This document shows positions 1 to 7,913 of a stretch of 64,000 bases of DNA, one piece after another. The position numbers and the translations under genes were made by a program. The stretch is from UBA10649 sp037130755 (GTDB lineage: Bacteria > Actinomycetota > Actinomycetes > S36-B12). The notes beneath the pieces were generated by a model that made no database searches, was not told the origin of the DNA, and saw nothing but the letters and a program-made list of their open reading frames with translations. Numbering within the stretch: position 1 is the stretch's first letter; every line of letters starts with the position of its first letter. The stretch spans positions 1 through 64,000 of the forward strand of contig JBAXSI010000010.1 of NCBI GenBank assembly GCA_037130755.1, in the 5' to 3' direction.

Positions 1-1233
1 ATGCGCGACTACTTCAACCGGGTCAAGGGCGGTGACGTCGGCTCGCTCCCGGCCGTACTGGGGCTGATCGTCCTGATCGCCCTGTTCAGCATCCTCAAGC
101 CGTCGACGTTCTTCTCCGCACTCAACTTCGCCAACCTGCTCAACCAGGGCACCGCGATCATCGTGCTGGCCATGGGCCTGATCTTCGTCCTGCTCCTGGG
201 TGAGATCGACCTCTCCGCCGGTTTCACCGCTGGTACCGCGGCGGCTGTGCTGGCGATCGCGCTGACCTCATGGGGACTGCCCTGGCCGCTCGCGCTGATC
301 CTCGGGCTGCTGACGGGCACCTTCATCGGCTTCATCATCGGCATCCTCGTCGCGAGGCTGGGCATCCCGTCCTTCGTGGTCACGCTGGCGATGTTCCTCG
401 CCTTGCAGGGCGTCATGCTGCTGATCATCGGTGAGGGCGGCACCATCACGCTGCGCAGCGACGAACTGCTCGCCATCATGAACCGGAACATGCCGACGTG
501 GGCCGGCTGGCTTGTTCTGCTCATCACCGTGGTCGGCTACGCCCTCGTGACCTATCGAGGCATCGTGGCTCGCCGCAAGGCCGGTCTCGGATCGACGTCG
601 ACGTCCGTGTGGGCGGCGAAGACCGCGTCGTTGGCGATCCTGCTGGGCATCGGCGTGTACCTGCTGAACCAGCCGCGCCAGATCGTGCGGGCGGGGAAGG
701 TTGCGTGCGAGGTCAACGACCCGCCGACTCCCAAGGGCTGCATTCCGGTTCTCATCGGGGTTCCGTGGGCCGTGCTCGTGATTCTCGTCCTGCTCGTCGG
801 GCTGACCTTCGTGCTCAGCCGTACGGGCTTCGGCCGGCACATCTACGCCGTGGGTGGCAACGCGGAGGCGGCGCGTCGCGCCGGCATCAGCGTGCAGGGC
901 ATCAAGATCGCCTGCTTCATGATCTGTTCGACACTCGCAGCAGTGGCCGGTGTGCTGATTGCCTCGCGAGACAACTCGGTCTCGCCCACCACCGGTGGCG
1001 CGCAGACCCTGCTGTTCGCCGTGGGTGCGGCAGTCATTGGTGGCACCTCGTTGTTCGGGGGCCGCGGTCGCATGCTGGACGCGATCATCGGCGGCCTGGT
1101 CATCGCGGTCATCGCGAATGGCCTGCCGCTCATCACGCAGCAGTCGGGTATCCAGTACGTGGTGACCGGACTGGTGCTTCTTGTCGCCGCGAGCGTCGAC
1201 GCTATCTCGCGCAAGCGGTCATCACCGTCCTGA
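1..1233 (+). CDS. Sugar ABC transporter permease, XylH/RbsC family
   Basis: Inner-membrane permease of a CUT2-type (xylose/ribose/inositol-like) sugar ABC importer, 410 residues as read. About ten hydrophobic segments are visible. The conserved block LLLGEIDLSAG near residues 64-74 and the late AVGGNAEAARRAGI segment (about 284-297) are typical of the XylH/RbsC family and include the contact to the ATPase subunit. A hydrophilic extracytoplasmic loop around residues 225-245 carries two cysteines. The first codon coincides with the first base of the window, so the true start may lie upstream; the length already fits the family. ATPase and binding-protein genes would be expected before the window. 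A ROK regulator and an aldose epimerase follow, consistent with a sugar operon. The sugar is not readable from sequence. Confidence 0.9.
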   Translation: MRDYFNRVKGGDVGSLPAVLGLIVLIALFSILKPSTFFSALNFANLLNQGTAIIVLAMGLIFVLLLGEIDLSAGFTAGTAAAVLAIALTSWGLPWPLALILGLLTGTFIGFIIGILVARLGIPSFVVTLAMFLALQGVMLLIIGEGGTITLRSDELLAIMNRNMPTWAGWLVLLITVVGYALVTYRGIVARRKAGLGSTSTSVWAAKTASLAILLGIGVYLLNQPRQIVRAGKVACEVNDPPTPKGCIPVLIGVPWAVLVILVLLVGLTFVLSRTGFGRHIYAVGGNAEAARRAGISVQGIKIACFMICSTLAAVAGVLIASRDNSVSPTTGGAQTLLFAVGAAVIGGTSLFGGRGRMLDAIIGGLVIAVIANGLPLITQQSGIQYVVTGLVLLVAASVDAISRKRSSPS

Positions 1234-1253
1234 GAGGATCGGTGGAGTAGGGC

Positions 1254-2471
1254 ATGGCAACGCGCAGTGCCGCAACGCAGGACGAACTGCGGCGCCACAA
1301 CCTCGCGCGGCTGCTTCGGCGGCTGCACGAGCGTGGTGCGGCAAGCCGTTCTGAGCTTGTCGCCTTCACCGGGCTCAACCGCAGCACCGTCGGTGTGCTC
1401 GTGTCCGAGCTTGCTGACGTCGGCCTCGTGTACGAGGGGGCCGGCTCGGCCGGCCAGGTCGGTCGGCCGTCGCTGGTAGTCAAGCCCGTGCCGTCGTCCG
1501 CTGTCGTGGTGGCGTTCGACCTTCGAGTCGAGCGCACGATCGCAGCCCTCGTCGGCCTCGGGGGTGAAGTCATCATGCGCAAGGAGCAGTTGCATCGCCG
1601 GGCGAGCTACACCCCCGACGCGGCCGTGCGGAACGTGGTCAGTCTCGTCACCACGGCCCTGGGCAAGGCCCCGGCGGAGTCCTCGTGGGTGGGTGTCGGC
1701 ATCGGCGTCCCCGGAGTCGTCGATCACTCGGACGGACGCGTGCGCTTTGCTCCGAACCTCGGCTGGGTCGATGTCCCGTTGGGCGACATGGTGCGTGAGG
1801 CCCTGACCGCCGCGTTCGGCGCGGCCCCCTCGGTGCGCATCGGCAACGACGCCGATCTCGGTGCCATCGCCGAGCATGCACGCGGGCTCGGCGTCACGAC
1901 CGGCAATCTCATCTATCTGTCCGGCGAGGTCGGCGTCGGCGGCGGCATCATCATCGACGGTCGTCCGATGGCTGGTGCGGGCGGCTATGGAGGCGAGGTC
2001 GGCCACATGTCGGTGAACCCCACGGGGTCGATCTGCCGCTGCGGCGCCCAGGGCTGCTGGGAGACCGAGATCGGTCGGGACGCCATCGTCGTCAAGTCCG
2101 GACTCACCGGCGAGCAGGTCGAGGTGGACGATGTCATCGCCGCCGCAGGCGCGGGGAACAAGCGGGCGCGAGAGGCGATCGACGAAGCCGGCGAATGGCT
2201 GGGCGTGGGGCTCGCAAATCTGGTGAACGTGTTCAACCCCGAGGTCATCGTCATGGGTGGTCACCTGAGGCTGCTGTTCCCGCTCGTCAGCGGCACTGTC
2301 TTCCGACGGATCCATCACGCGCTGCCCGCGACCCGCGAGCAGGTGCGTATCGAAGTGCCTGCCCTTGGCGGAGACAGCACACTGCTCGGTGCTGCGGAGC
2401 TCGCCTTCGAGTCCTTGCTGACCGATCCGATTGGCGTGCTGGCGCACGCTCAGCATGCCGCCGCGTCCTGA
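1254..2471 (+). CDS. ROK family transcriptional regulator
   Basis: 405-residue sugar-responsive repressor. The N-terminus (about 10-70) is a winged helix (LARLLRRLHERGAASRSEL, then GLNRSTVGVLVSEL). The remainder is a ROK/actin-like ATPase fold with the zinc-binding signature CRCGAQGCWE near residue 262 and the glycine-rich GEVGVGGGIIIDG. Because it has the DNA-binding domain it is a regulator of the XylR/NagC/Mlc type rather than a glucokinase. It starts 20 bases after the permease stop with a GGTGGAG-like ribosome site, so it is co-transcribed and probably controls this sugar operon. Ligand unknown. Confidence 0.9.
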   Translation: MATRSAATQDELRRHNLARLLRRLHERGAASRSELVAFTGLNRSTVGVLVSELADVGLVYEGAGSAGQVGRPSLVVKPVPSSAVVVAFDLRVERTIAALVGLGGEVIMRKEQLHRRASYTPDAAVRNVVSLVTTALGKAPAESSWVGVGIGVPGVVDHSDGRVRFAPNLGWVDVPLGDMVREALTAAFGAAPSVRIGNDADLGAIAEHARGLGVTTGNLIYLSGEVGVGGGIIIDGRPMAGAGGYGGEVGHMSVNPTGSICRCGAQGCWETEIGRDAIVVKSGLTGEQVEVDDVIAAAGAGNKRAREAIDEAGEWLGVGLANLVNVFNPEVIVMGGHLRLLFPLVSGTVFRRIHHALPATREQVRIEVPALGGDSTLLGAAELAFESLLTDPIGVLAHAQHAAAS

Positions 2472-3306
2472 GCACCGCCTGGAGGTCGGCGACGTCCGAC
2501 TGAGCATTGATCTCGAGGCTGGTGGCCGGGCCGCGAGCTGGCTGGTGGGCGACCTGTCGCTGCTGGCCCGACACGGAGTCGATCCGGAGGAATCCGGCAT
2601 GTACCCGATGGCGCCATGGGCCGGGCGGCTGCGCGACAACGCCGTGTCCGTGCACGGGCATGCCCACTCATTTGCGCCCTCCTATGGGCCGTGGGCGATC
2701 CACGGTCTGGCTCTTGGTGCTCCGGTGGAGGTGCTGGAGTCCGAGGAGTCAGCGGATTGCACGCGCCTGGCGGTACGCGTCGATCATGCAACTGGCTGGC
2801 CTTGGCCGATGGCCATCGACCTGGTGTGGGAGTTGCGTCCGCGGGTCGTGACCACGTCGATCATCGTCCACGCCTTCGAGGACGAGTTCCCCGTCGTGGT
2901 CGGCTGGCACCCGTGGTTTCGTCGTCGGCTCGCGGTCGGTGAATCCGTCCAGTGGAAGGTTGACGCCGAGGAAATGGTCGAGCGGGGGGAGGATCACCTG
3001 CCCACTGGACGGCTGCTCCCGTTCGCTCCTGATGCTGGCCCCTTTGACGATGCGTTCCGGGCTCCCTCGTGCCGGGCGAGCGTTCGCTGGCCGGGGGCAC
3101 TCACTGTCGGCATCACCAATGATGCGCCGTGGTTCGTCGTGTTCGACGAACTCGCAGACGCCGTGTGCGTCGAGCCGCAGTCCGGTCCGCCGAACGGCGT
3201 CAACGACGGGCTCGGCGGCCCCATCCCTACAGCGGCTCCCGGTCGGCCGCATGTCATGACAACGACGTGGCGGCTCAGCGATGACCGGCTGGTGGATTCA
3301 GCCTGA
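2455..3306 (+). CDS. Aldose 1-epimerase family protein
   Basis: 283-residue mutarotase-like protein, expected to interconvert alpha and beta anomers of an aldose. Family hallmarks are PMAPWAGRLRD near residue 45, the histidine in GPWAIHGLA and the second histidine in VVVGWHPWFRR. The C-terminal VCVEPQSGPPNGVN carries the catalytic-type glutamate. I chose the ATG at 2455, which overlaps the ROK gene by 17 bases; a TTG eight codons upstream is possible but would deepen the overlap. It ends inside the tail of the converging oxidoreductase gene (32 shared bases). Its place after a sugar permease and ROK regulator fits entry of an imported sugar into metabolism. Confidence 0.85.
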   Translation: MPPRPEHRLEVGDVRLSIDLEAGGRAASWLVGDLSLLARHGVDPEESGMYPMAPWAGRLRDNAVSVHGHAHSFAPSYGPWAIHGLALGAPVEVLESEESADCTRLAVRVDHATGWPWPMAIDLVWELRPRVVTTSIIVHAFEDEFPVVVGWHPWFRRRLAVGESVQWKVDAEEMVERGEDHLPTGRLLPFAPDAGPFDDAFRAPSCRASVRWPGALTVGITNDAPWFVVFDELADAVCVEPQSGPPNGVNDGLGGPIPTAAPGRPHVMTTTWRLSDDRLVDSA

Positions 3307-4369
3307 TTGCCGAGCCGGTGCGTGCAGACTCGCGCGCAGCGTCGATCACTCGGAGGTCGGCGACCACATCCTCGACGAGGACGGGTGCTGCGGCCTCGCC
3401 GCGCAGAGCAGCGGACACGCCCCGGTAGAAGGCCGGCCAGTCGCCACGAAGAAGCGGGAGTGCAGTCTCGGTCAGCTCGTTGTCCGGTGAGTAGATGCGC
3501 AGCGCGGCTTCAGTGCCCGCCGGCTCGAGGCCCCAGGTGTCGTCGATGGGCAGGCGGCCTTCGGCAAGGGCCGGCTCCTGCGAGTCGCTCGACGTGATGC
3601 GCAGTCCGCCACGCGTGCCGTAGACGCTGATGCGGGGTTCGGCGAAGGCACCGATCTGGCTGGCAACCAGCTGGCTGATCCCGCCGCCGGAGTGCGTGAG
3701 GATCACCGTCACATCGTCGTCGCTGCCCTGCCCGTCACGCACCGTGCGCGCAGTGGCGTAGACCGTCTCGACCGGTCCCATCAGCCGCAGCGCCTGGTCG
3801 ACGATGTGTGCGCCGAGGTCGTAGAGCATGCCGCCCATCTCGGCGGGATCCGTCGATCCACGCCAGCCGGGCTTGGGGACAATGCGCATGCGCTCGATGC
3901 GCGACTCGTAGCGGTGGACGCGGCCGATGCTGTCGTCTGCGGCGATCGCCATGGCCGTCAGGAAGTCGCTGTCCCACCTACGATTCTGGAAGGGGACCAG
4001 AAGCAGGCCGCGGTCCGATGCCATGGTCGCTAGCTCCTGCGCAGCCTCGGCAGTCGGGGCGATGGGTTTGTCCAGCACCACATTGAGGTGGTTCTCCAGT
4101 GCGGCCCGTGCGAACGGCACGTGGGTGATGTTCGGCGTCGCTACGACGGCGAGGTCGTGGCCGCTCGCCCAGGCCTGCTCCGGGTTGTCGTAGATCACGG
4201 CGTTCGGATAGGCGTCGGCTGCCGCACCCTGACGCTCGGGGTCACTTGTCACGATCGCATCGAGAAGCAGGCCGGGGGTCGTGTCCACCAAGGGTGCATG
4301 GAACACGCGACCCGCGAGCCCGTAGCCCACGACGACGACGGATGCAGGTCGGTCGGTGATGTGAGTCAT
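3275..4369 (-). CDS. Gfo/Idh/MocA family NAD(P)-dependent oxidoreductase
   Basis: 364 residues. The N-terminal Rossmann fold is plain (VVVVGYGLAGRVFHAPL), followed by the VVATPNITHVPFARAAL strand and the DKPIAPTAEAAQEL motif, whose lysine is the usual catalytic residue. The C-terminal half is the Gfo/Idh dimerisation domain with YDLGAHIVDQALRLMG. Members oxidise or reduce sugars, inositols and their derivatives. I start at MTHITDRP because an upstream in-frame start would add 13 unconserved residues. It is transcribed towards the aldose epimerase and overlaps it tail to tail by 32 bases. The specific substrate cannot be told. Confidence 0.88.
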   Translation of the reverse strand: MTHITDRPASVVVVGYGLAGRVFHAPLVDTTPGLLLDAIVTSDPERQGAAADAYPNAVIYDNPEQAWASGHDLAVVATPNITHVPFARAALENHLNVVLDKPIAPTAEAAQELATMASDRGLLLVPFQNRRWDSDFLTAMAIAADDSIGRVHRYESRIERMRIVPKPGWRGSTDPAEMGGMLYDLGAHIVDQALRLMGPVETVYATARTVRDGQGSDDDVTVILTHSGGGISQLVASQIGAFAEPRISVYGTRGGLRITSSDSQEPALAEGRLPIDDTWGLEPAGTEAALRIYSPDNELTETALPLLRGDWPAFYRGVSAALRGEAAAPVLVEDVVADLRVIDAARESARTGSAIRLNPPAGHR

Positions 4370-4431
4370 GGCGCTGAGTAAAGCAGGCGACGCACTATCG
4401 GGCCTCATGAGCCAGCCGGTAGTTTCGGGAT

Positions 4432-5169
4432 ATGACTTATGAACTGCGTGACCTGGCCGGAACCGTCGTCGCGATCACGGGTGCAACCGCTGGGATCGGC
4501 TCCGCCGCGACCGCTCAACTGGTGGCTGCCGGTGCCAAGGTGGTGGTCGGCGGGCGCCGACAGGAGCGTCTCGACGAGCTAGTCGACACGCACGGCTCGG
4601 AAAGCGTCGTCGGGGTGTCGATGGACGTGCAGTCGCCGGCCGACAATGCCCGGCTCGTCGAGGCAGCCGTCTCGAAGTTCGGCCGGCTCGACTCGATCGT
4701 CCCGAACGCGGGCATCGGACTCTACGGGTCGATCCTCGATCACAGCGACGAAGAGGTCGCCCGCATGATGCACACCAACTACGACGGCACCGTCTGGGCC
4801 GTGCGCGCCGCCGTGCCAGCAATCCTCGCGACGGCCGGTGGTGGCGACATCGTCATTGTGGCGTCGGTCGCAGGCCTGCGCGGTGGTGGCGACGAGGCCG
4901 TCTACGCGGGCACGAAGTCCGCCCAGGTGGGCCTGGCCGGCTCCCTGGACAGGGAACTGCGGGAGAAGGGAATCCGTGTGACGGCCGTCTGCCCGGCGGG
5001 CGTGGCGACCGAGTTCGCCATCGGCACCGGGCGCGTGGCGAACGACCCGCGGTTCGCGAACTACCTGACCGCCGATGACGTCGCTTTTGCCGTCACCACG
5101 GTCCTGCGGCAGCCGCGGTCGGTGCGGACGACGCTGTGGAGCATGTGGTCCATGGGGCAGCAGAGCTGA
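4432..5169 (+). CDS. Short-chain dehydrogenase/reductase (SDR)
   Basis: 245-residue classical SDR. The cofactor site is AITGATAGIGSAA (residues about 14-26); GGRRQERLDEL after beta-2 suggests NADP preference. NAG is present (VPNAGIGLYG), and the catalytic Ser-Tyr-Lys set appears as VASVAGL and VYAGTK. It is transcribed away from the Gfo/Idh gene with a 62-base divergent gap. It closely resembles the large group of SDRs of unknown alcohol/ketone substrate, so only the reaction class is claimed. Confidence 0.88.
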   Translation: MTYELRDLAGTVVAITGATAGIGSAATAQLVAAGAKVVVGGRRQERLDELVDTHGSESVVGVSMDVQSPADNARLVEAAVSKFGRLDSIVPNAGIGLYGSILDHSDEEVARMMHTNYDGTVWAVRAAVPAILATAGGGDIVIVASVAGLRGGGDEAVYAGTKSAQVGLAGSLDRELREKGIRVTAVCPAGVATEFAIGTGRVANDPRFANYLTADDVAFAVTTVLRQPRSVRTTLWSMWSMGQQS

Positions 5170-5199
5170 TTCCACGAGGCCGCACCCCTCAGATGAGGG

Positions 5200-5228
5200 C
5201 TGACAATATGCCCGATATGGGGCAGAAT
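5200..5228 (+). promoter_or_regulatory. Predicted promoter of the 6C-like sRNA
   Basis: A -35-like CTGACA (5200-5205) and a -10-like CAGAAT (5223-5228) are separated by 17 bases, an ideal spacing for the housekeeping sigma factor. Initiation would fall near 5235, just before the C-rich hairpin. No protein start follows within the transcript, which supports a non-coding product. Confidence 0.55.
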
Positions 5229-5230
5229 CG

Positions 5231-5321
5231 GCATGCCGCTCTCCCCCGGGCGGCCGGACCGGGGCACATCCGTTCATGGTCCAGAAAGCCCGCGCGACAG
5301 CCCCCCAGCCGCGCGGGCTTT
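5231..5321 (+). ncRNA. Candidate 6C small RNA (two C-loop hairpins)
   Basis: The actinobacterial 6C RNA is defined by two hairpins with cytosine-rich loops, the second acting as terminator. Here hairpin 1 pairs GCCGC (5235-5239) with GCGGC (5250-5254) around a loop containing five consecutive C. Hairpin 2 is a perfect 12-bp stem (5285-5296 with 5310-5321) whose 13-base loop holds six consecutive C, followed by T residues. A promoter with 17-base spacing sits just upstream. The transcript would be about 87 nt, the usual size of 6C RNA. It lies between the SDR gene and the converging L,D-transpeptidase, and hairpin 2 may also end SDR transcription. The family is recognised from structure only; loop 1 has five rather than six consecutive C. 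Confidence 0.65.
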
Positions 5322-5361
5322 CATCTGCCCGGGGACTGATCACCGCTGGTCACCGAATTGA

Positions 5362-6204
5362 TCACGACCAGTAGACGTAGACCTTCGTGCCGACCGGGAT
5401 GCGGTCGAACAGCCACTGCGCCCGGGTGATGTCGCGTACGCCGATGCAGCCGTGCGAACCGCCGTAGTAGCCGTCTCTGGCGAAGTACGGCGAGTAGTGC
5501 ACGGCTTGGCCGCCGCTGAAGAACATCGCGAACGGCATCCACGTGTGGTACAGCGTCGAGGTGTGGTCACGGCTCTTGCGATGGACCCGGAAGGAACCCT
5601 CTCGCGTGCTGGTTCCCGACATTCCGAATCGAGCGTCGAGGGTCAGCTGGACGGCACCGCCGTCAACGAACCGGATCAGTCGCTGGGTCTTGTCCACGCA
5701 CAGGGTCCGCTCGTGCATGCAGGCGTCCGGAAGGTACCCGACCGTGCCAGATACCTTCATCAGCCGATCCCAGGTCTTCGTGTCAATGTCGCCCGTGGGC
5801 TTCAGGAACTGCTTCACCTGAAACTTCTTCACGGCGGACGTGGTCGACGCCCACACGCGGGTGGAGTTCGTGTCGATAGGCGAGATCGGGTAGCCGAGCC
5901 ACTGGAGGCGCATCTGCGCTTCGAGCACTCGCTCGCCGCGAGCACCCCTCTTGAGCGGGAGCTTGGAATTGAACGGTGAAGAAGTGGGCTTGGCGGCCGG
6001 AGCCTGTGGTGCTGGCGCTGTCGTCGCGCTCGCGGACGGGTCCATCGCTGCCGGTTCGGTGGTCGGCACGGTGGGTGGCGTTGCGGGTGCGTCGGACGAG
6101 CTGGGAGCGGGTGGAACGTCGTCGGCGAGTGCCGGCGCGGCCGCAAGCACCGCCAAGACTGCGGTCGTCGCTATCGCCGCCAGGAGGCGCCTTGAACCCC
6201 GCAC
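5362..6204 (-). CDS. Secreted L,D-transpeptidase with peptidoglycan-binding domain
   Basis: 280 residues. There is a signal peptide (RGSRRLL, hydrophobic stretch, AAAPALA cleavage-like site about residue 27), then a Pro/Ala/Ser/Thr-rich linker and a PG_binding_1 domain (LKRGARGERVLEAQMRL, about 85-135). A C-terminal YkuD domain has the catalytic signature SHGCIGVRD (Cys about 256, His two before it). It cross-links peptidoglycan stem peptides by 3-3 bonds or attaches ligands outside the membrane. The GTG start has a TAGGGT -10 element seven bases ahead, suggesting a leaderless message. The gene stands alone. Confidence 0.9.
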   Translation of the reverse strand: MRGSRRLLAAIATTAVLAVLAAAPALADDVPPAPSSSDAPATPPTVPTTEPAAMDPSASATTAPAPQAPAAKPTSSPFNSKLPLKRGARGERVLEAQMRLQWLGYPISPIDTNSTRVWASTTSAVKKFQVKQFLKPTGDIDTKTWDRLMKVSGTVGYLPDACMHERTLCVDKTQRLIRFVDGGAVQLTLDARFGMSGTSTREGSFRVHRKSRDHTSTLYHTWMPFAMFFSGGQAVHYSPYFARDGYYGGSHGCIGVRDITRAQWLFDRIPVGTKVYVYWS

Positions 6205-6211
6205 GACTCAC

Positions 6212-6217
6212 ACCCTA
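6212..6217 (-). promoter_or_regulatory. -10 element (TAGGGT) for leaderless L,D-transpeptidase mRNA
   Basis: On the minus strand TAGGGT is followed by seven bases and then the GTG start at 6204, which would put transcription initiation at the start codon. No clear -35 or ribosome site is present, as is common for actinobacterial leaderless genes. Confidence 0.45.
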
Positions 6218-6263
6218 GGTCGCGCTGTACTGAACTTCCAGATTGGACCGCTACATTTCCCGA

Positions 6264-6749
6264 GTGTCGACGATCCTCCTGACCGGGATGTCCGGGACAG
6301 GCAAGTCGACCGTTCTTGCTGCGCTCGCTGATCGGGGTGTCCGCGTCGTCGATCTCGACGACGATGCGTGGTCCCTCGAGGTCGGCGGGGGCGACGACGG
6401 CGGTCTCGAGCAGCTGTGGCGTGAGGATCTCGTGGCAGCCCTGTTGTCGTCGGTCGGTCCCGACGGCCTCGTCCTTGCTGGTTGCGCGTCCAACCAGGGG
6501 AAGTTCTACGACCGGTTTGACGAGGTGATCCTCCTGACTGCGCCCGTCGAGGTGCTCCTCGAGCGGATTCGCTCGCGCAGCACGAATGACTTCGGCAAGT
6601 CGGCCGAGGAGCGCCTGCGGATCCTCGTCGACGTGGAGTACGTCCAGCCGCTTCTGCAGCGCACCTCGACACTGGAGTTCGACGCCACGCTGCCCGTGCG
6701 GGCCATCGCCGACGCAATCGAGGAGCGATTGCGCGCAGCGTCTACGTGA
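6264..6749 (+). CDS. Small P-loop kinase-like ATPase (shikimate/adenylate kinase-like)
   Basis: 161 residues beginning at a GTG. Walker A is immediate: GMSGTGKST at about residues 8-16. A DLDDDAW segment (about 31-37) sits where small-molecule kinases bind their acceptor. LLTAPVEVLLERIRSR (about 90-105) is the arginine-rich lid region of adenylate/shikimate-like kinases. The acceptor is unknown. A TTG seven codons upstream is an alternative start. It faces the L,D-transpeptidase divergently and overlaps the end of the LtrA-like gene by eight bases. Confidence 0.75.
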   Translation: MSTILLTGMSGTGKSTVLAALADRGVRVVDLDDDAWSLEVGGGDDGGLEQLWREDLVAALLSSVGPDGLVLAGCASNQGKFYDRFDEVILLTAPVEVLLERIRSRSTNDFGKSAEERLRILVDVEYVQPLLQRTSTLEFDATLPVRAIADAIEERLRAAST

Positions 6750-7908
6750 TCCGCGCCGATCGACGGTCCCACCAGGCGGCGAACACCGCGTTGCCCAGCA
6801 CGACCGCGCCCGTGACCGTCATGGCCCCGTAGATCGGGACCTCCATCCGTGGAGTCAGTGCCAGGCACAGAGCCGGCAACGCGAGTCCCGACAGGGCCTG
6901 GACGGTGCTTGGCGGGCGCCACCCGTCGCGGACCGTGTAGCCGATCACGGCAAAGGACAGCAGGACGACCCCTACAGAGACGGCGAAGTAGACGAGGTTC
7001 TGCTCGCCCAGGCGGTCCTGCTGGCGGACGGTGAACAGCACCAGGCAGTCAAGGGTGCCGATCATCCCGAAGACCAACGTCAGGTGCGCCAGCAGAGTCA
7101 GTCGCCAGTGCGGACGCGCGGTCGTGTCCCGCTGCGAGAAGGTGCTGCCGAAGTAGATCCACCACAGCGAGAAGCTGATCGCGAAGGTCATCGCAAAGAC
7201 CCCGAGGTTGGGAATCGACCCGTGCTGGGCGAGTGACTGGACGAGGAGCAGGAATCCGTCTCCGAGGATGATCAGTACGAACAGGCCGAGTCGCTCGCGC
7301 ATGTGGTCTGCGCGCAGGACGAAGCCCTGGCCACTTTGTTGACGCCCACCGGCCAGCAATGGCGCGATGCCGAGCACGAGGGCCAGGACGAGATACGGCC
7401 ACAGCACAGGCGGGGCCACCAGCCCGGCGACGATGCAGATCACGGCACCGACCGCGGTGAGGATGCTCAGGCGACCGAGAGGCGCCTTCGTCGATCCGCG
7501 GGTGGCGAGAAGGATCAGCGTGGCCGCCACGGCGAGCGCAACGCCGTACATGAGCAGGCCCCGCGCGCTGTCGGCCTCGCCCGCGAAGTCGACGCCCAGG
7601 GCGGCGACCATGAAGGCCACCATCTGCACGAGCATCAGCACCCGACGGGTCGTGCTCAACTCGGGGTAGACGTTGTTCCCGAGCGTGGTGACGAACCACA
7701 CCCAGCACAATGCAGTGAGGCCGAGCATGCCGAGGATCGCGGTGGAGCCGGACGGGTGCTCAAGGTACTTGTCGTTGGTGATGTTGACGGCCGCGACCAC
7801 GACGAGGTCGTAGAAGAGCTCGAACCAGCTCACGGTGGGGCTCGACGGCTGATTGCTGGGCTCGCGAGGCTCTGCCGGTGCTGCGTTGGCCTCGGTAGGG
7901 GATGCCAC
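6742..7908 (-). CDS. Low temperature requirement protein A (LtrA) family membrane protein
   Basis: 388-residue integral membrane protein. The conserved N-terminal signature TVSWFELFYDLVVVAA is followed by roughly twelve hydrophobic helices. An RADHMRERLGLFVLIILGDG segment near the middle (about 200-225) is the other family hallmark. The biochemical role of LtrA proteins is unsettled; the name comes from a cold-sensitive Listeria mutant. The GTG at 7908 lies five bases after the stop of the upstream ThDP enzyme, so the two are probably co-transcribed. The reading frame stays open another 177 codons upstream, but that part is an out-of-frame shadow of the ThDP-enzyme gene. Confidence 0.87.
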   Translation of the reverse strand: MASPTEANAAPAEPREPSNQPSSPTVSWFELFYDLVVVAAVNITNDKYLEHPSGSTAILGMLGLTALCWVWFVTTLGNNVYPELSTTRRVLMLVQMVAFMVAALGVDFAGEADSARGLLMYGVALAVAATLILLATRGSTKAPLGRLSILTAVGAVICIVAGLVAPPVLWPYLVLALVLGIAPLLAGGRQQSGQGFVLRADHMRERLGLFVLIILGDGFLLLVQSLAQHGSIPNLGVFAMTFAISFSLWWIYFGSTFSQRDTTARPHWRLTLLAHLTLVFGMIGTLDCLVLFTVRQQDRLGEQNLVYFAVSVGVVLLSFAVIGYTVRDGWRPPSTVQALSGLALPALCLALTPRMEVPIYGAMTVTGAVVLGNAVFAAWWDRRSARIT

Positions 7909-7913
7909 GGCGC

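Noticed and set aside
843..2639. A 598-codon minus-strand frame across the permease end and ROK gene
   Set aside because: No recognisable domain, and both plus-strand genes are clear.
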